Positions 46,688 to 56,371 of a stretch of 64,000 nt of DNA are shown piece by piece. Within the stretch, counting starts at the first letter, position 1; each line of letters begins with the position of its first letter. The position numbers and the translations under genes were made by a program. Below the pieces are notes generated by a model, which did no database searches, was not told the origin of the DNA, and worked only from the letters and a program-made list of their open reading frames with translations. The DNA lies in contig MKGP02000010.1 of assembly GCA_001913845.2 (NCBI GenBank), forward strand, positions 1-64,000, read 5' to 3'. This DNA comes from Limnothrix sp. CACIAM 69d. Lineage in GTDB: Bacteria > Cyanobacteriota > Cyanobacteriia > CACIAM-69d.

Positions 46688-47692
46688 TCATCCCTGCGAT
46701 CGCAAGAGATCTTCAATGGCCGATCGCAGGGGCAAGGCATCGATCGCCCCCGGTTTGGTGGTGGTCAAGGCTCCGGCCGCGCTGGCAAAGGCCACGACCG
46801 ATCGAGCAACGGCCGGATCGGCCAAGGCCGCCAGCCCCCGTTCCAACAGTTGCGCCACAAACCCCGCCGTGAAGGCATCGCCCGCGCCGGTTGTGTCCAC
46901 CACAGGCACATTGAAAGCGGGCATCACTCCCCCATGGCCACTGATCCAGTAATGACAACCGCGCTCCCCGTCCGTGACCAGCACGGCTTCTAGGTGATCC
47001 AGCTTGTCCGCGATCGTCATGGGATCGTGGGTATGGAACAGCCAATCGGCCTCCTCCCGCGCCAACTTCAGAAAATCCACCCGCTCCAGCAACGGCATGA
47101 TCGATCCCGGTGCAATACCTGGGTCGGGCCAAAAGACCGATCGCCAGTTCACATCCAACACAATTTTGAGATAGTGTTCATCGGCCAAGTCCAAGGCCCG
47201 GCGGATGGCGGCGCTGCTGTCGGGATAGGCCAAGGCCAAAGTGCCCAACACCAAGCAATCGGCCGCTTGGAACTGCCGCGCCAACAGCAAGGAAGCTTGC
47301 AGCCGGGTATCGGCAAATTCCCGGGTGTCGTGGCCAATGTATCCACCGCTGCGAAAGGCAGCAAATTGACGATCGCCCCGATCGTCCCGCAAGACGCAAA
47401 CTTCGCGGGTGGGGGCCGTGGGATGACGTTGCACCCCATCCAAATTCACTCCCAAACTTTGCAGTTCCCCCAGCAGGCGATCGGCCGACTGCTCACTGCC
47501 CACACAGCCCACAAACCCAGCCGACACCCCCAACCGGCTGAGGGCACAAGCCACATTGGCCGGCGCACCACCGGGGTAGGTTGTCCAAGACTCCACCGCT
47601 TCGATCGATCGGCCGGGTTGATCAGCCAGACAGTCCCAAAGCAATTCACCCACGCAAAGGACTTGCGGGGAGGAGACGCGCGCAGTCGTCAT
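46688..47692 (-). CDS. PfkB-family carbohydrate kinase, probable fructokinase
   Basis: A 334-residue sugar kinase. It has the N-terminal Gly-Gly PfkB signature YPGGAPANVACALSRLG, the LLWDCL start typical of fructokinases and the C-terminal DTTGAGDAFTAGF motif with the catalytic Asp. It probably phosphorylates fructose with ATP. The ATG at 47692 is preferred over a start 12 codons upstream, since it begins just ahead of the first strand (VLCVGELLWD). No sucrose or transport genes are adjacent, so substrate identity rests on the family pattern. Confidence 0.88.
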   Translation of the reverse strand: MTTARVSSPQVLCVGELLWDCLADQPGRSIEAVESWTTYPGGAPANVACALSRLGVSAGFVGCVGSEQSADRLLGELQSLGVNLDGVQRHPTAPTREVCVLRDDRGDRQFAAFRSGGYIGHDTREFADTRLQASLLLARQFQAADCLVLGTLALAYPDSSAAIRRALDLADEHYLKIVLDVNWRSVFWPDPGIAPGSIMPLLERVDFLKLAREEADWLFHTHDPMTIADKLDHLEAVLVTDGERGCHYWISGHGGVMPAFNVPVVDTTGAGDAFTAGFVAQLLERGLAALADPAVARSVVAFASAAGALTTTKPGAIDALPLRSAIEDLLRSQG

Positions 47693-48090
47693 GATCTCTC
47701 CTCGGTTAAGCTGGATTCGATCGGCCAATGCCGATCTATCTAGTTATTGGACTTATTGGACGGTTGATTGCTTAGACGGTTACTCGTGGTTATTCAGCCG
47801 TAGATCACCGCCCCATGGTGCTCCCGCCAGTCACGAAGGCAATTCAGCAAATTTGATTTCAATTCAGCCAGTTCAATTCAGTGGATGTTGCCACTCCCAT
47901 CGGCAATCGGCAGGGTCTTCCGAAGACCGAGGGTTTTTAGCCCGGTTCAATGGGGTCTGTCCTCTGAATCCAGCATAACAAGCCACTTCTAGGCTGCTTG
48001 TGACAAAAAATGAATCTCTGTTAACGAGTGCATCCCTCTGTTAAAAGCAGTTGATTTAGAAGCAGTTGATTAACCCTTGCCTAGGCCTTC
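47693..48090. other. Divergent spacer between the PfkB and DUF3153 genes
   Basis: It contains short direct repeats (TTATTGGAC twice at about 47739; AGCAGTTGATT twice near 48048-48070). No gene or RNA was recognised. Confidence 0.45.
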
Positions 48091-49185
48091 ATGAGGATCA
48101 TGCCGCAGCGATCGTTTCTCTCAACCCCAGCCCCCACCGTTCACCCTCGCCCCGCTGGACTAACGGGAACCGGGAGGCGACCAAAAATTGGGCAAAGTCG
48201 GAAGCGATCGAGAAAAGCGTGGGGGTTGCGCCCGTTGCGGGTGTTGTTGGTGATGGTTTGGCTGGTGCTGCTGGGGGGCTGTGTGGATTTGGATACGGAG
48301 GTGCGGTTTCCGGATGCCAACCATGGCGCATTGGTGCAAAGGGTGCGGCTGAGTGAAGGGTGGCAGGTGTGGGGCGAGGCCACGGCCAAGGCCTGGCTCG
48401 ATCGCTGGGCCGCCCAAGCCAAGACGATCGGGGGTCAAGTGTTGGAACAAAGCGATCGAACCCTGACGATCGCCATTCCCTTCCAGAACGGGCAAGATTT
48501 ACAATCCACCTTTCAGACATTCAGCCAAACCCTGGGAATCGTCGATCAAGAGGCGGCGAAGTCTGGCGATCGCTCCGGCCCCCAGACCACCGCCGCCCAA
48601 ACGAGATCCCTTGCCAGAGGGGGCGATCGGCTGGCCGATCGAACGCTAAAGGTGAATGAGGACTCGTTGGCGGATTCGGCGTTGCTCGATCCCTTGGCCT
48701 TTCCCAGCCAGTTCCAGTTGCAACAGCAAAATTGGTTGGTCGCCGTCCGAAACCAACTTCGCTACGAGGTGGACTTGCGATCGCTGGCGGCCCTGGGCGG
48801 CGAGCAGTTGGCCCTGGTGGACACGAGCCGGCTCTTGCGTTGGCAATTTGGCTTGCGAGTGCCCCATTGGGGCCAAAGCACTATCCAACCGCCCCACCCG
48901 GAACCCGACTGGAACCCCCAAGCAGGACAACCGGGCCCAATCCAGCCCAACCGCCCCAGCCCCCAACGGCAACAGGGGCGCTGGGTTTGGACTCTGGAAC
49001 CGGGCACGGTCACCACGATCGAAGCGGTGTTTTGGGTTCCCAGTTGGGTGGGCATTGGCGGCCTAATGATTGGGTTATTGGGGGCGATCGGGTGGTGGCG
49101 TTGGCGACCGATCCCGACCAGCTCTCCCTCAAAGACGGAACCCGCCGAAACCCCCAACCCAACCGATTCCACCCCTGCCCACTGA
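48091..49185 (+). CDS. DUF3153 lipoprotein
   Basis: A 364-residue protein with a basic N-terminus, a hydrophobic signal (RVLLVMVWLVLLGGC) and a lipobox Cys64. The body begins VDLDTEVRFPDANHGALVQRVRLSEGW, the opening of DUF3153, a cyanobacterial family of unknown function. The middle has a variable insert; the C-terminus has one transmembrane helix (GIGGLMIGLLGAIGWW) and a Pro/Thr-rich tail. The long N-terminal lead before the signal is unusual and the real start may be internal. Confidence 0.78.
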   Translation: MRIMPQRSFLSTPAPTVHPRPAGLTGTGRRPKIGQSRKRSRKAWGLRPLRVLLVMVWLVLLGGCVDLDTEVRFPDANHGALVQRVRLSEGWQVWGEATAKAWLDRWAAQAKTIGGQVLEQSDRTLTIAIPFQNGQDLQSTFQTFSQTLGIVDQEAAKSGDRSGPQTTAAQTRSLARGGDRLADRTLKVNEDSLADSALLDPLAFPSQFQLQQQNWLVAVRNQLRYEVDLRSLAALGGEQLALVDTSRLLRWQFGLRVPHWGQSTIQPPHPEPDWNPQAGQPGPIQPNRPSPQRQQGRWVWTLEPGTVTTIEAVFWVPSWVGIGGLMIGLLGAIGWWRWRPIPTSSPSKTEPAETPNPTDSTPAH

Positions 49186-49399
49186 GCCGTTTCCGTGCCC
49201 ATCGGAACCCGATCGCCCCAACCTCGGCCCTGAAAATGATTCTGAAAACTGTCGCCTGTGAACCTTGCGGAGCGGGGGCATTTTTTAGAATAACCTCCAC
49301 AGAACCCGCGCCCTAATCACTCCCGGATCCAAGCTTGGATCGGGGTTTAGACCACGGCTTGTTTGCTCAACCTCGGCCCACACACAACCTGACACTGTT

Positions 49400-51523
49400 A
49401 TGACCGCCCAGCTTCGCATTCTGATGTGCTCGCCTGACCACTACGACGTGGATTATGTGATTAATCCCTGGATGGAGGGCAATGTCCACAAGTCCTCGCG
49501 CGATCGGGCAGTGGAGCAGTGGCAAAAACTCTACAAAGTGCTCAAGGCTCGGGCGATCGTCGATTTGGTGGAACCGGCCAAAGGTTGGCCCGATATGGTG
49601 TTCACCGCCAACGCTGGTTTGGTGCTGGGAGACAAGGCCGTCCTCAGTCGCTTCTATCACAAGGAACGGCAGGGCGAAGAACCCTACTTCAAAGCCTGGT
49701 TTGAGCAAAACGGCTTCACGGTTTACGAACTGCCTAAGGATTTGCCCTTTGAAGGGGCCGGCGATGCCCTGTTCGATCGCGAAGGGCGTTGGCTTTGGGC
49801 GGGCTATGGCTTCCGCTCCGAATTGGACTCGCATCCCTACCTGGCCCAATGGCTGGATATTGAGGTGCTGTCCCTGCATTTGGTTGATGAGCGGTTCTAT
49901 CACCTGGATACCTGCTTCTGCCCCCTCGAAGGCGGCTACTTGCTCTACTATCCCGGTGCATTCGATGCCTACTCCAACCAACTGATTGAGCGACGGGTTC
50001 CGGCGGCCAAGCGGATCGCGATCGAGGAAGCCGACGCGGTGAACTTTGCCTGCAACTCCGTCAACCTAGGCCAAGTGGTGGTCATGAACAAGGCCAGCAA
50101 CGGCCTGAAATCCGCCCTGGCGCGGGCCGGGTTTGAGGTGGTGGAAACGCCCCTCACGGAATTCCTGAAAGCGGGTGGCGCGGCCAAATGCCTGACCCTG
50201 CGGGTGAATGAGCCGGTGATGGAAGATCGCCATGCGGTGGCCGGCGTTGAAACCCGTGTGATTCAAATGCAAGGGCACTTGCTGGACTCGGGACTAATTA
50301 ACCGCGCCCTGGATTTGATTGTGGAAGGGGGCGGCAGCTTCCAAGTGTTGGACTTCCGGTTGGGTGAGCAGCGCCAAAGCACCTCCGCCGCTCGGATCAA
50401 GGTTTCCGCACCGTCCCATGAGGTGATGGAAGAATTGATGGCCCAGTTGATCGATCTGGGGGCCGTGGCTCCGGACGATCGCGCCGAGCGGGATGCTCAG
50501 TTGGAACCCATTGAGCTGCCTGGTGTGGCTCCCGATGATTTTTACGTCACCACCATTTACCCCACGGAAGTGCGGATCCGAGGCCGGTGGGTGCGTCTGC
50601 AAAATCAACGGATGGACGGGGCGATCGCGATCGCGGGCCTGAACGAAGGGCAACCGGTGGCTCGCTGCAAACTGCTGCGGGATCTGGAGTTGGGTGAATA
50701 TGTGGTGACTGGCATTGACGGGATCCGCACGGTGCGCAAGGCAGAGGCCCGGGGCGATCGCACGGCCCGCGAATCCCAGGAATTCACCTTCATGGGATCC
50801 GGCGTTTCCAGTGAGCGCCGCGTGGAACTGGTGGTGGAACAAATTGCTTGGGAACTGCGCCAGGTGCGGGAACGGCGCGGCAAAACCGTTGTGGTGGCCG
50901 GGCCGGTGGTGATCCACACGGGCGGCGGTGAACACCTTTCGCGGCTGATCCGCGAAGGCTATGTCCATGCATTGCTGGGTGGCAACGCGATCGCCGTTCA
51001 CGACATGGAACAGGCCTTGATGGGCACTTCCTTGGGGGTGGACATGAAGCAAGGAATCGCCGTGCGCGGCGGCCACCGCCACCACCTGAAGACGATCAAC
51101 ACCATTCGCCGTTGCGGCAACATTGCCAAGGCCGTTGAACAGGGCGTGTTGACCAACGGGATCATGTATGAGTGCGTCAAACAGGATGTGCCCTTTGTGC
51201 TGGCGGGATCCATCCGAGATGATGGCCCCTTGCCGGATACGGTGACGGATATGGTGGAAGCCCAGCAGGCCTACGCCAAACTGCTGGAAGGGGCAGACAC
51301 CATCATCATGCTGTCTTCCATGCTCCACTCGATCGGGGTGGGCAACATGACCCCGGCGGGCGTGAAGCTGGTTTGCGTGGACATCAACCCGGCAGTGGTG
51401 ACAAAACTGGCCGATCGCGGCTCCCTGGAGTCCGTGGGCGTGGTGACCGATGTGGGTCTGTTCCTGAGCCTGCTGATGCGGCAGTTGGATAAGCTGGAAA
51501 GCCCCTACGAACTGGCAGTTTAG
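49400..51523 (+). CDS. argZ: Arginine dihydrolase / ornithine cyclodeaminase-like bifunctional protein
   Basis: A 707-residue ArgZ/AgrE-type protein. The N-terminal domain hydrolyses arginine to ornithine, ammonia and CO2; the C-terminal LOR/SDH-like domain can convert ornithine onward to proline in AgrE. The active-site residues fall exactly where they do in Synechocystis ArgZ: Asn71 (VFTANAG), His168 (FYHLDTCF) and Cys264 (GGAAKCLTLR). The C-terminal region holds VVVAGPVVIHTGGGEH and nucleotide-binding segments. It supports nitrogen storage and mobilisation via cyanophycin-derived arginine. No NtcA palindrome was found upstream. Full length. Confidence 0.95.
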   Translation: MTAQLRILMCSPDHYDVDYVINPWMEGNVHKSSRDRAVEQWQKLYKVLKARAIVDLVEPAKGWPDMVFTANAGLVLGDKAVLSRFYHKERQGEEPYFKAWFEQNGFTVYELPKDLPFEGAGDALFDREGRWLWAGYGFRSELDSHPYLAQWLDIEVLSLHLVDERFYHLDTCFCPLEGGYLLYYPGAFDAYSNQLIERRVPAAKRIAIEEADAVNFACNSVNLGQVVVMNKASNGLKSALARAGFEVVETPLTEFLKAGGAAKCLTLRVNEPVMEDRHAVAGVETRVIQMQGHLLDSGLINRALDLIVEGGGSFQVLDFRLGEQRQSTSAARIKVSAPSHEVMEELMAQLIDLGAVAPDDRAERDAQLEPIELPGVAPDDFYVTTIYPTEVRIRGRWVRLQNQRMDGAIAIAGLNEGQPVARCKLLRDLELGEYVVTGIDGIRTVRKAEARGDRTARESQEFTFMGSGVSSERRVELVVEQIAWELRQVRERRGKTVVVAGPVVIHTGGGEHLSRLIREGYVHALLGGNAIAVHDMEQALMGTSLGVDMKQGIAVRGGHRHHLKTINTIRRCGNIAKAVEQGVLTNGIMYECVKQDVPFVLAGSIRDDGPLPDTVTDMVEAQQAYAKLLEGADTIIMLSSMLHSIGVGNMTPAGVKLVCVDINPAVVTKLADRGSLESVGVVTDVGLFLSLLMRQLDKLESPYELAV

Positions 51524-51539
51524 GCGTTGCAGTTTAGGC

Positions 51540-51584
51540 GGGCTGGGTTTCGGAGCCATCCACTTTGGTAACCGATCCCAGCCC
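51540..51584. terminator. Possible stem-loop between convergent argZ and O-antigen ligase genes
   Basis: An 8-bp inverted repeat, GGGCTGGG (51540-51547) with CCCAGCCC (51577-51584), in the convergent spacer. No U run on either side. Confidence 0.35.
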
Positions 51585-51612
51585 CTGCCAGCCCATGGCT
51601 GCCACAACCGGC

Positions 51613-52935
51613 CTAGGCCTTGAGCAAGCCATGCATTCCCGCCAACAATACCCAGCCTAATAAATTCACCCGCAAATCAAACAGGGTGACATCCAAGAGA
51701 TGGTAAGCGGCAAGATTGGCGAATCCCAATCCCCAAGCGGCCAAGCGAGTTTGGGAGTCCCGATCGCCCCAACGGCCGATCGCCCGGGTGAACTGGGCCA
51801 TGATCCAACCACAGAGGCCGATCAGCCCCAAGGCCGCTGGCCAACCCGTTTCCATGGCCAACATTAGGGCCAGGTTGTGGGGATGGCCCAGCCAATTGCC
51901 TGTGGCCCGTTCATACAGTCCTGTGAAGTTTCCCAGGCCCCAACCCGTCCAAGGCCGCTGGGCGGCCAAGTTCCAAGCAAAGTCCCACTGACTTCGGCGC
52001 AGGGTGGCTTCGGGGCGATCGGGATACAGGGCATCATTTAGCCGGCCCCAAATGGCCTTCGGGACGATCGCCCTCAGGGGCCCGGCGGCCGGTTCCGGGC
52101 CAAAGGCCGCCCCCAGCACCAAGGCGATCGCCCCGCCCGCCAGGGCCAACAACCAAAACCAACCCACGTATAACCCCGCCGCCAACAGGTCGATCGCGGC
52201 CAGGGCCCAACCACTGCGCGAGTCCGTTAGCCCGATCGCCCCCAGCAGCAACAACACCGATAATCCATTGCCCAGGATCACCCCCCAACCGAGGGCGGCA
52301 TGGGTCGATCGGTGGGTTTGTGCCCGTCGCCACCGCTCCCCATCCATCACCAACAACCCCAGAGCCAGCACCAGCGCCACCCCAAAGTAGCTGGCGGTTA
52401 CGTTGGCGTATTCAAAAGCCGAAGACAGCCGCCCTGGCGGATTGCCGCCCGCAGCCAAAATCCAGTCAATCACCGGCACGATGCGCACCGGGCCGCGCCA
52501 TCCCCCAAACAATTGCCCCAACCCCAACCCCACAGCGGGCAGACAACCCCACACGATCGCCTGAGCCAAGGGCCGCAGGTGCGATCGATGGGTGATCAGT
52601 TGGCTGAAGGCCCCAAAGGCCCAAAAAAACGGCAAAAAATTCGCCAGCCCCAACGCCGCCCGCTCCAGGTTGGGCGAACCGGGCAAGGACAGCAACATCA
52701 CCAGGCCGATCGCCCCCCAGGCCCAAACCAGCCGATCGCGCCGGATCGCATCCCAGCGTTGCCAATAGGTGGCAATGATCCCCAACCCGATCGCCACCGC
52801 TCCCAGGGCCGGACTCAGGGGCAAAACCAACAGCCCCCACCAAAGCCCCGCCCAAGGCCCCAACAGGGCCGGGTCAATCACAATCGAGCGCGTGGGCCCC
52901 AGCCAAACTCGCCCCAGCGCGGCCAACTTCCCCAT
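51613..52935 (-). CDS. O-antigen ligase/polymerase family membrane protein
   Basis: A 440-residue polytopic protein with about ten helices and the Wzy_C/O-antigen ligase pattern: a large periplasmic loop near residues 270-330, and the conserved WTGWGLGNF segment and GHPHNLALMLAMETG. Family members add O-antigen or polymerise polysaccharide; some cyanobacterial ones were called bicarbonate transporters (IctB). Substrate cannot be told here. It is followed closely (16 bp) by the YaaW-family gene on the same strand, so the pair may be co-transcribed, with YaaW first. Confidence 0.85.
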   Translation of the reverse strand: MGKLAALGRVWLGPTRSIVIDPALLGPWAGLWWGLLVLPLSPALGAVAIGLGIIATYWQRWDAIRRDRLVWAWGAIGLVMLLSLPGSPNLERAALGLANFLPFFWAFGAFSQLITHRSHLRPLAQAIVWGCLPAVGLGLGQLFGGWRGPVRIVPVIDWILAAGGNPPGRLSSAFEYANVTASYFGVALVLALGLLVMDGERWRRAQTHRSTHAALGWGVILGNGLSVLLLLGAIGLTDSRSGWALAAIDLLAAGLYVGWFWLLALAGGAIALVLGAAFGPEPAAGPLRAIVPKAIWGRLNDALYPDRPEATLRRSQWDFAWNLAAQRPWTGWGLGNFTGLYERATGNWLGHPHNLALMLAMETGWPAALGLIGLCGWIMAQFTRAIGRWGDRDSQTRLAAWGLGFANLAAYHLLDVTLFDLRVNLLGWVLLAGMHGLLKA

Positions 52936-52951
52936 GGCCTAGGCTCGCTCC

Positions 52952-53800
52952 CTAGGCAAATCCGTAGGCGATCGCGTCATCGCCGCGCGTCATCCGAATT
53001 TGGGCCAGGGCAAACACCGCCGGCACAATCCGCCCGTAGTTGGTGGCGATCGTTCGCCAACCCAAATCCGCAAAAAACCAGCCCCACATCAGGGGCCCCA
53101 TCACCGCCAACACCGTTTGCGCAGCACCATAGCGAGCGGCCGTCAGCATCATCCCCCGTTGGGCCATCTTGGCCGCCACTTGGGTTTCCAGGGCCGCCGC
53201 CGCACCGCCGGAAGCCGCGATCGCCACCTGGGCCGACTGATATCGAACCATGTGGGTCACGAACTGTTGGGCAATTTGCCGCAATACCAGGGGCCGCACC
53301 ACCGCATCCAGGGCGATCGCGCCGCCCCCTTCCAACAGCAGCCGCACCGGATCACGCCGCAGGGCTGCGGGAATGGCATCCACACCGGGAATTGTGGCGA
53401 TCGACCGTTGCAAGTCCTTGGTCAGGGCGGCCCGTTGGCGCTTGGGCAATCGCTTCCAGGCCCGATCGAGCAAGTGCAGAAAAATTTCCGCCTCTAGTTC
53501 CGTTGCGGTCCAGGTTTCGCCGTAGGGCAATCGCAAATGTTGGCAAACCCTGACCAAAACATCGCGGTAGGTCACCTCGTGGAACCGCCCCCGCAACACC
53601 GTTAACCCGTCGGCGGCCAAGTAGCGAAATCGACGGTCGATCGCATCTAACCAAGCTTCCCGATCGCGGCTCTGCACCGACAGGGGATCGGGCGTAGCAA
53701 CGTAGTCCAAGGGGTTAAACTTCCGCGCGAACAGCATCTCCGTCAGTTCGCGCAACTCGTCATTAGTTGCTAATTCCAATGCTGCTCGCAGTTCGTCCAC
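52952..53800 (-). CDS. YaaW (UPF0174)-family protein
   Basis: A 282-residue protein of the YaaW family. It opens with LRAALELATNDELRELTEMLFARKFNPLDY, the usual motif, followed by a soluble helical part and a C-terminal region with weakly hydrophobic Ala-rich segments (VAIAASGGAAAALETQVAAK, AAQTVLAVMGPLMWGWFFADLG). Function unknown; it is associated with stress responses in other bacteria. The start is GTG 53800. It precedes the O-antigen ligase gene on the same strand. Confidence 0.82.
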   Translation of the reverse strand: MDELRAALELATNDELRELTEMLFARKFNPLDYVATPDPLSVQSRDREAWLDAIDRRFRYLAADGLTVLRGRFHEVTYRDVLVRVCQHLRLPYGETWTATELEAEIFLHLLDRAWKRLPKRQRAALTKDLQRSIATIPGVDAIPAALRRDPVRLLLEGGGAIALDAVVRPLVLRQIAQQFVTHMVRYQSAQVAIAASGGAAAALETQVAAKMAQRGMMLTAARYGAAQTVLAVMGPLMWGWFFADLGWRTIATNYGRIVPAVFALAQIRMTRGDDAIAYGFA

Positions 53801-53887
53801 AGCCCCAACTCCGCATCATTTCCAGCGTGATTGCCAGCGTTTAAATAGCGTTTGAATCGCCGATGAATAGCTCGCTAATAGCCTATT

Positions 53888-53929
53888 TATGGCTTGGCTT
53901 CTATGGCTTGGCTTCTATGGCTTGGGTGA
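53888..53929. repeat. 14-bp tandem repeat in the spacer upstream of the FAD oxidoreductase
   Basis: Three units of TATGGCTTGGCTTC start at 53888, 53902 and 53916. The 438-bp spacer (53801-54238) has no recognisable gene; a 65-codon open frame over the repeats is not credible. Confidence 0.75.
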
Positions 53930-54238
53930 GTCAGCGCCAATCGCTCCCAAAGGTGTCACACAAGGGCGCAGGAATGGCAACTCAACGCCTAAATTTGCTT
54001 TGCCCTGGGGTCAGCCCCATTGTACAAAGGGATGGGAAAACGCCCATGGCCTTGACGTAAGATTTCGCTAGATCTCGCTACAATCTTTAGATTTTCTTTG
54101 CATTCCGTCTTTGGTGTCTGAAGTTCAGTTAACCCTGACAGTTGGCTTGAGCGTTTGGCCAGTGATGCTGGGTTGCCCCAAAAATAACGCAAAGTCTCCG
54201 TAAAATCCCTGGCCCGATCGCCCCGATATCAAGTCCCT

Positions 54239-55324
54239 ATGACAACGCTTCCCCCGGCTTTAACTCCCTCTAATTCTGTCGCGGTGATTGGCGCAGGTTT
54301 GGCGGGACTCACGGCAGCCCGCCAACTGCAAGCGGCCGGGCGATCGGTCGTGGTGCTGGAAAAGTCCCGGGGCTTGGGTGGGCGGCTAAATACCCGTCGC
54401 CATTTGGACAGTCGGGCCGATCGAGGCGTGCCCTACCTGGAACCCCAGGGGCCCTTAACGGCAGCTTGGATCCAGGAACTGCAAAACACCGGCAACCTGC
54501 AACCTTGGCCCCAACCGCTCCATCACCTGACCACCGAGGGCTTGCGAACCATCCCGGGGGATCAACGCTGGGCCATGCCCGCTGGCTTAAGCGTTGCGGC
54601 CAAACAATTGGCAGCGGGGTTAACAATCGCCCGGGGCCACCGGGCTATCGCCCTGAAGGCTCCAGAGAAACCGGGAGAACCTTGGACAATTCATTGTGAT
54701 TTTCCGGCGGCGATCGAACCGGAGCAGCAGCAGGAATTTTGGACCGCTCGGGCGATCGTGCTGGCCATTCCGGCTCCCCAGGCGGCGGACTTGCTGGAGT
54801 CGGTGGCTCCCGACTGGGCCAAGCGGGCCCGCCAAGTGACCTTCGATCCCTGCTTCAGCGTCACGGCCGCCTATGGCCCCGATCGGGAATTGCAGTTGCC
54901 CAATGGGGAAGTTTGGCAGGGAATTCGGGCCCAAATTCCCACCGATTGGCGCTGGTTAGCCCGCGAAGACAGCAAGGCCGACGGGATCTGGGCCATGGGG
55001 CAACCGGTGTTGCTGTTGCAAAGTTCGGCCGCGGTGGCCGAGCGGCTGTGGGATGTGCCAGCGCTGGAGGCCGTGGGGCAAGCGCTGCTCGATCGCGCCG
55101 GGGCCGATCTGGGCTTGGATCTGCAACAGCCCGAATGGATTCAGGTACACCGCTGGCGCTACGCGATCGCCCGTAACCCATTGGCTGAGGGGTGCTGGGT
55201 TGATCCCGATCGGGCCCTGGCGGTGGCGGGGGACTGGTGTGTTGCTCATCCCCCGGGACAATCCCTGGAAGCGGCCCTGCGATCGGGACTATCTGCCGCC
55301 CAAAAGCTAGCCCATTGTTTTTAG
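54239..55324 (+). CDS. FAD-dependent amine-oxidase-like (renalase-like) oxidoreductase
   Basis: A 361-residue flavoprotein with the N-terminal motif VAVIGAGLAGLTAARQL, the next block VVVLEKSRGLGGRLNTRR, AIVLAIPAPQAADLLE in the middle and a C-terminal FAD-contact region (AVAGDWCVAHP). This is the pattern of the small bacterial NAD(P)/FAD proteins annotated as amine oxidase or renalase-like in cyanobacteria. Substrate unknown. The start is ATG 54239. Confidence 0.87.
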   Translation: MTTLPPALTPSNSVAVIGAGLAGLTAARQLQAAGRSVVVLEKSRGLGGRLNTRRHLDSRADRGVPYLEPQGPLTAAWIQELQNTGNLQPWPQPLHHLTTEGLRTIPGDQRWAMPAGLSVAAKQLAAGLTIARGHRAIALKAPEKPGEPWTIHCDFPAAIEPEQQQEFWTARAIVLAIPAPQAADLLESVAPDWAKRARQVTFDPCFSVTAAYGPDRELQLPNGEVWQGIRAQIPTDWRWLAREDSKADGIWAMGQPVLLLQSSAAVAERLWDVPALEAVGQALLDRAGADLGLDLQQPEWIQVHRWRYAIARNPLAEGCWVDPDRALAVAGDWCVAHPPGQSLEAALRSGLSAAQKLAHCF

Positions 55325-55383
55325 GGACTCGCTGGTTTAGGGCCCTGCCGTCGATCGGAGTTTGAATCGATCGCGCCCCTAGG

Positions 55384-55437
55384 TTTGGGGAATTAGACCT
55401 GGGGAATTAAATCTGGGGAATTAAATCTGGGGAATTG
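55384..55437. repeat. 14-bp tandem repeat running into a coding 3' end
   Basis: Four units of CTGGGGAATTAAAT-type sequence, ending inside the next gene. The last codons and stop of that 62-residue gene lie in the first unit (minus strand), so slippage here could change its C-terminus. Confidence 0.75.
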
Positions 55438-55609
55438 CCTCGCCGGGAAAAGCTTCCTCATATTCCGCAATCAAATCATCCAATTCTTCCAAAGCCTGGT
55501 TCACATCAATCCGAATCGGGCCCAAATCGGCTCGATCGAGCAGAGACAATAGATAATCCCGTTTGGCCGCGATCGATCGCACCTGATCTTTCAGCACTTG
55601 CACATCCAT
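55421..55609 (-). CDS. Small 62-residue acidic helical protein
   Basis: MDVQVLKDQVRSIAAKRDYL opens this predicted soluble helical protein, followed by DLGPIRIDVNQALEELDDLI and an acidic tail EYEEAFPGEAIP. It shows no signal peptide or membrane segment. It matches the pattern of short conserved cyanobacterial proteins without known function. Start ATG 55609. Its 3' end is made of the tandem repeat at 55384-55437. Confidence 0.72.
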   Translation of the reverse strand: MDVQVLKDQVRSIAAKRDYLLSLLDRADLGPIRIDVNQALEELDDLIAEYEEAFPGEAIPQI

Positions 55610-55780
55610 GGCACAGTCATCCTCAGCTTGACGGAAGCGTTCTAAAGGGTTGGGGGCAAAAGGTTTCGGGCCGGCTGTCCAGTCCTATTGGTGCGGAGTT
55701 GGGGATCGCCCCATCCGCTGGACGAATGGGCCATTCCATCTCAGAATTTACATTAATTAACGAATACTCGGAACGCGATC

Positions 55781-56335
55781 GTGTTTGGCAGCCTCCCCCT
55801 TGCTCGAATTTTGCTCTATGCCGGTGGAGCCTTAACGGCGATCGCGGCAGTGGCCTACGTCATTGGTAACTCAACCCTGAATCTGATCACCTTTTTTTAC
55901 GGCGTGCCGGTGCTGTTGGGGGGCTTGGCCCTGAAGGCTGCGGAGTTGAAACCAGCCCCCTACAAAACTCCCACGTCGCCGGAGGTGGTTGACCTGCGCG
56001 ATCGCCTGGCCACCCCTACCCAAAATCAGGTGCGCAAGGATGTAACCCGTTATCGCTACGGCGAAGAGGCCCATCTTTCCTTGGCGCTGGAGCGTTTGGG
56101 CTTGGCTCCCACGGATCCTGAACGGCCCAAACTAGTCAGCGTGGAAGAAGTGGATTTGCAGGGAGACTATGGGCTGATCCTGGAGTTTGAATCTCCAAAA
56201 ATGCCCTTTGAAACCTGGCAGACCAAGCGGGACAAGATTGAGCGCTTCTTTGGCCCCAACTTGCGAGCGGAGGTGGCCCAAGGCGAGGGTGCAATCGTGA
56301 TTGTGTCGTTGATTTCACCAGCCCCGACGGCCTAG
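55781..56335 (+). CDS. DUF2854 membrane protein
   Basis: A 184-residue protein with two N-terminal membrane helices (LARILLYAGGALTAIAAVAYVIG; NLITFFYGVPVLLGGLALKAAE) and a cytoplasmic domain (LRDRLATPTQNQVRKDVTRYRYG, then EEVDLQGDYGLILEFESPK). This is the DUF2854 family of cyanobacteria and plants, of unknown function. The start is GTG 55781. It converges with the epimerase gene. Confidence 0.85.
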   Translation: MFGSLPLARILLYAGGALTAIAAVAYVIGNSTLNLITFFYGVPVLLGGLALKAAELKPAPYKTPTSPEVVDLRDRLATPTQNQVRKDVTRYRYGEEAHLSLALERLGLAPTDPERPKLVSVEEVDLQGDYGLILEFESPKMPFETWQTKRDKIERFFGPNLRAEVAQGEGAIVIVSLISPAPTA

Positions 56336-56371
56336 ATCTTCCCAACCGTCTCGATCGGGGGCTGCTGCTGC

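Noticed and set aside
50294-51607. 437-codon open frame on the minus strand
   Set aside because: It is antisense to argZ, whose motifs are all intact; no domain is visible in the antisense product.
52300-53553. 417-codon open frame on the plus strand
   Set aside because: Antisense across the O-antigen ligase and YaaW genes, crossing two real genes; Pro/Arg/Gln-rich shadow.
53863-54060. 65-codon plus frame
   Set aside because: Half of it is the translated 14-bp tandem repeat; no conserved pattern.
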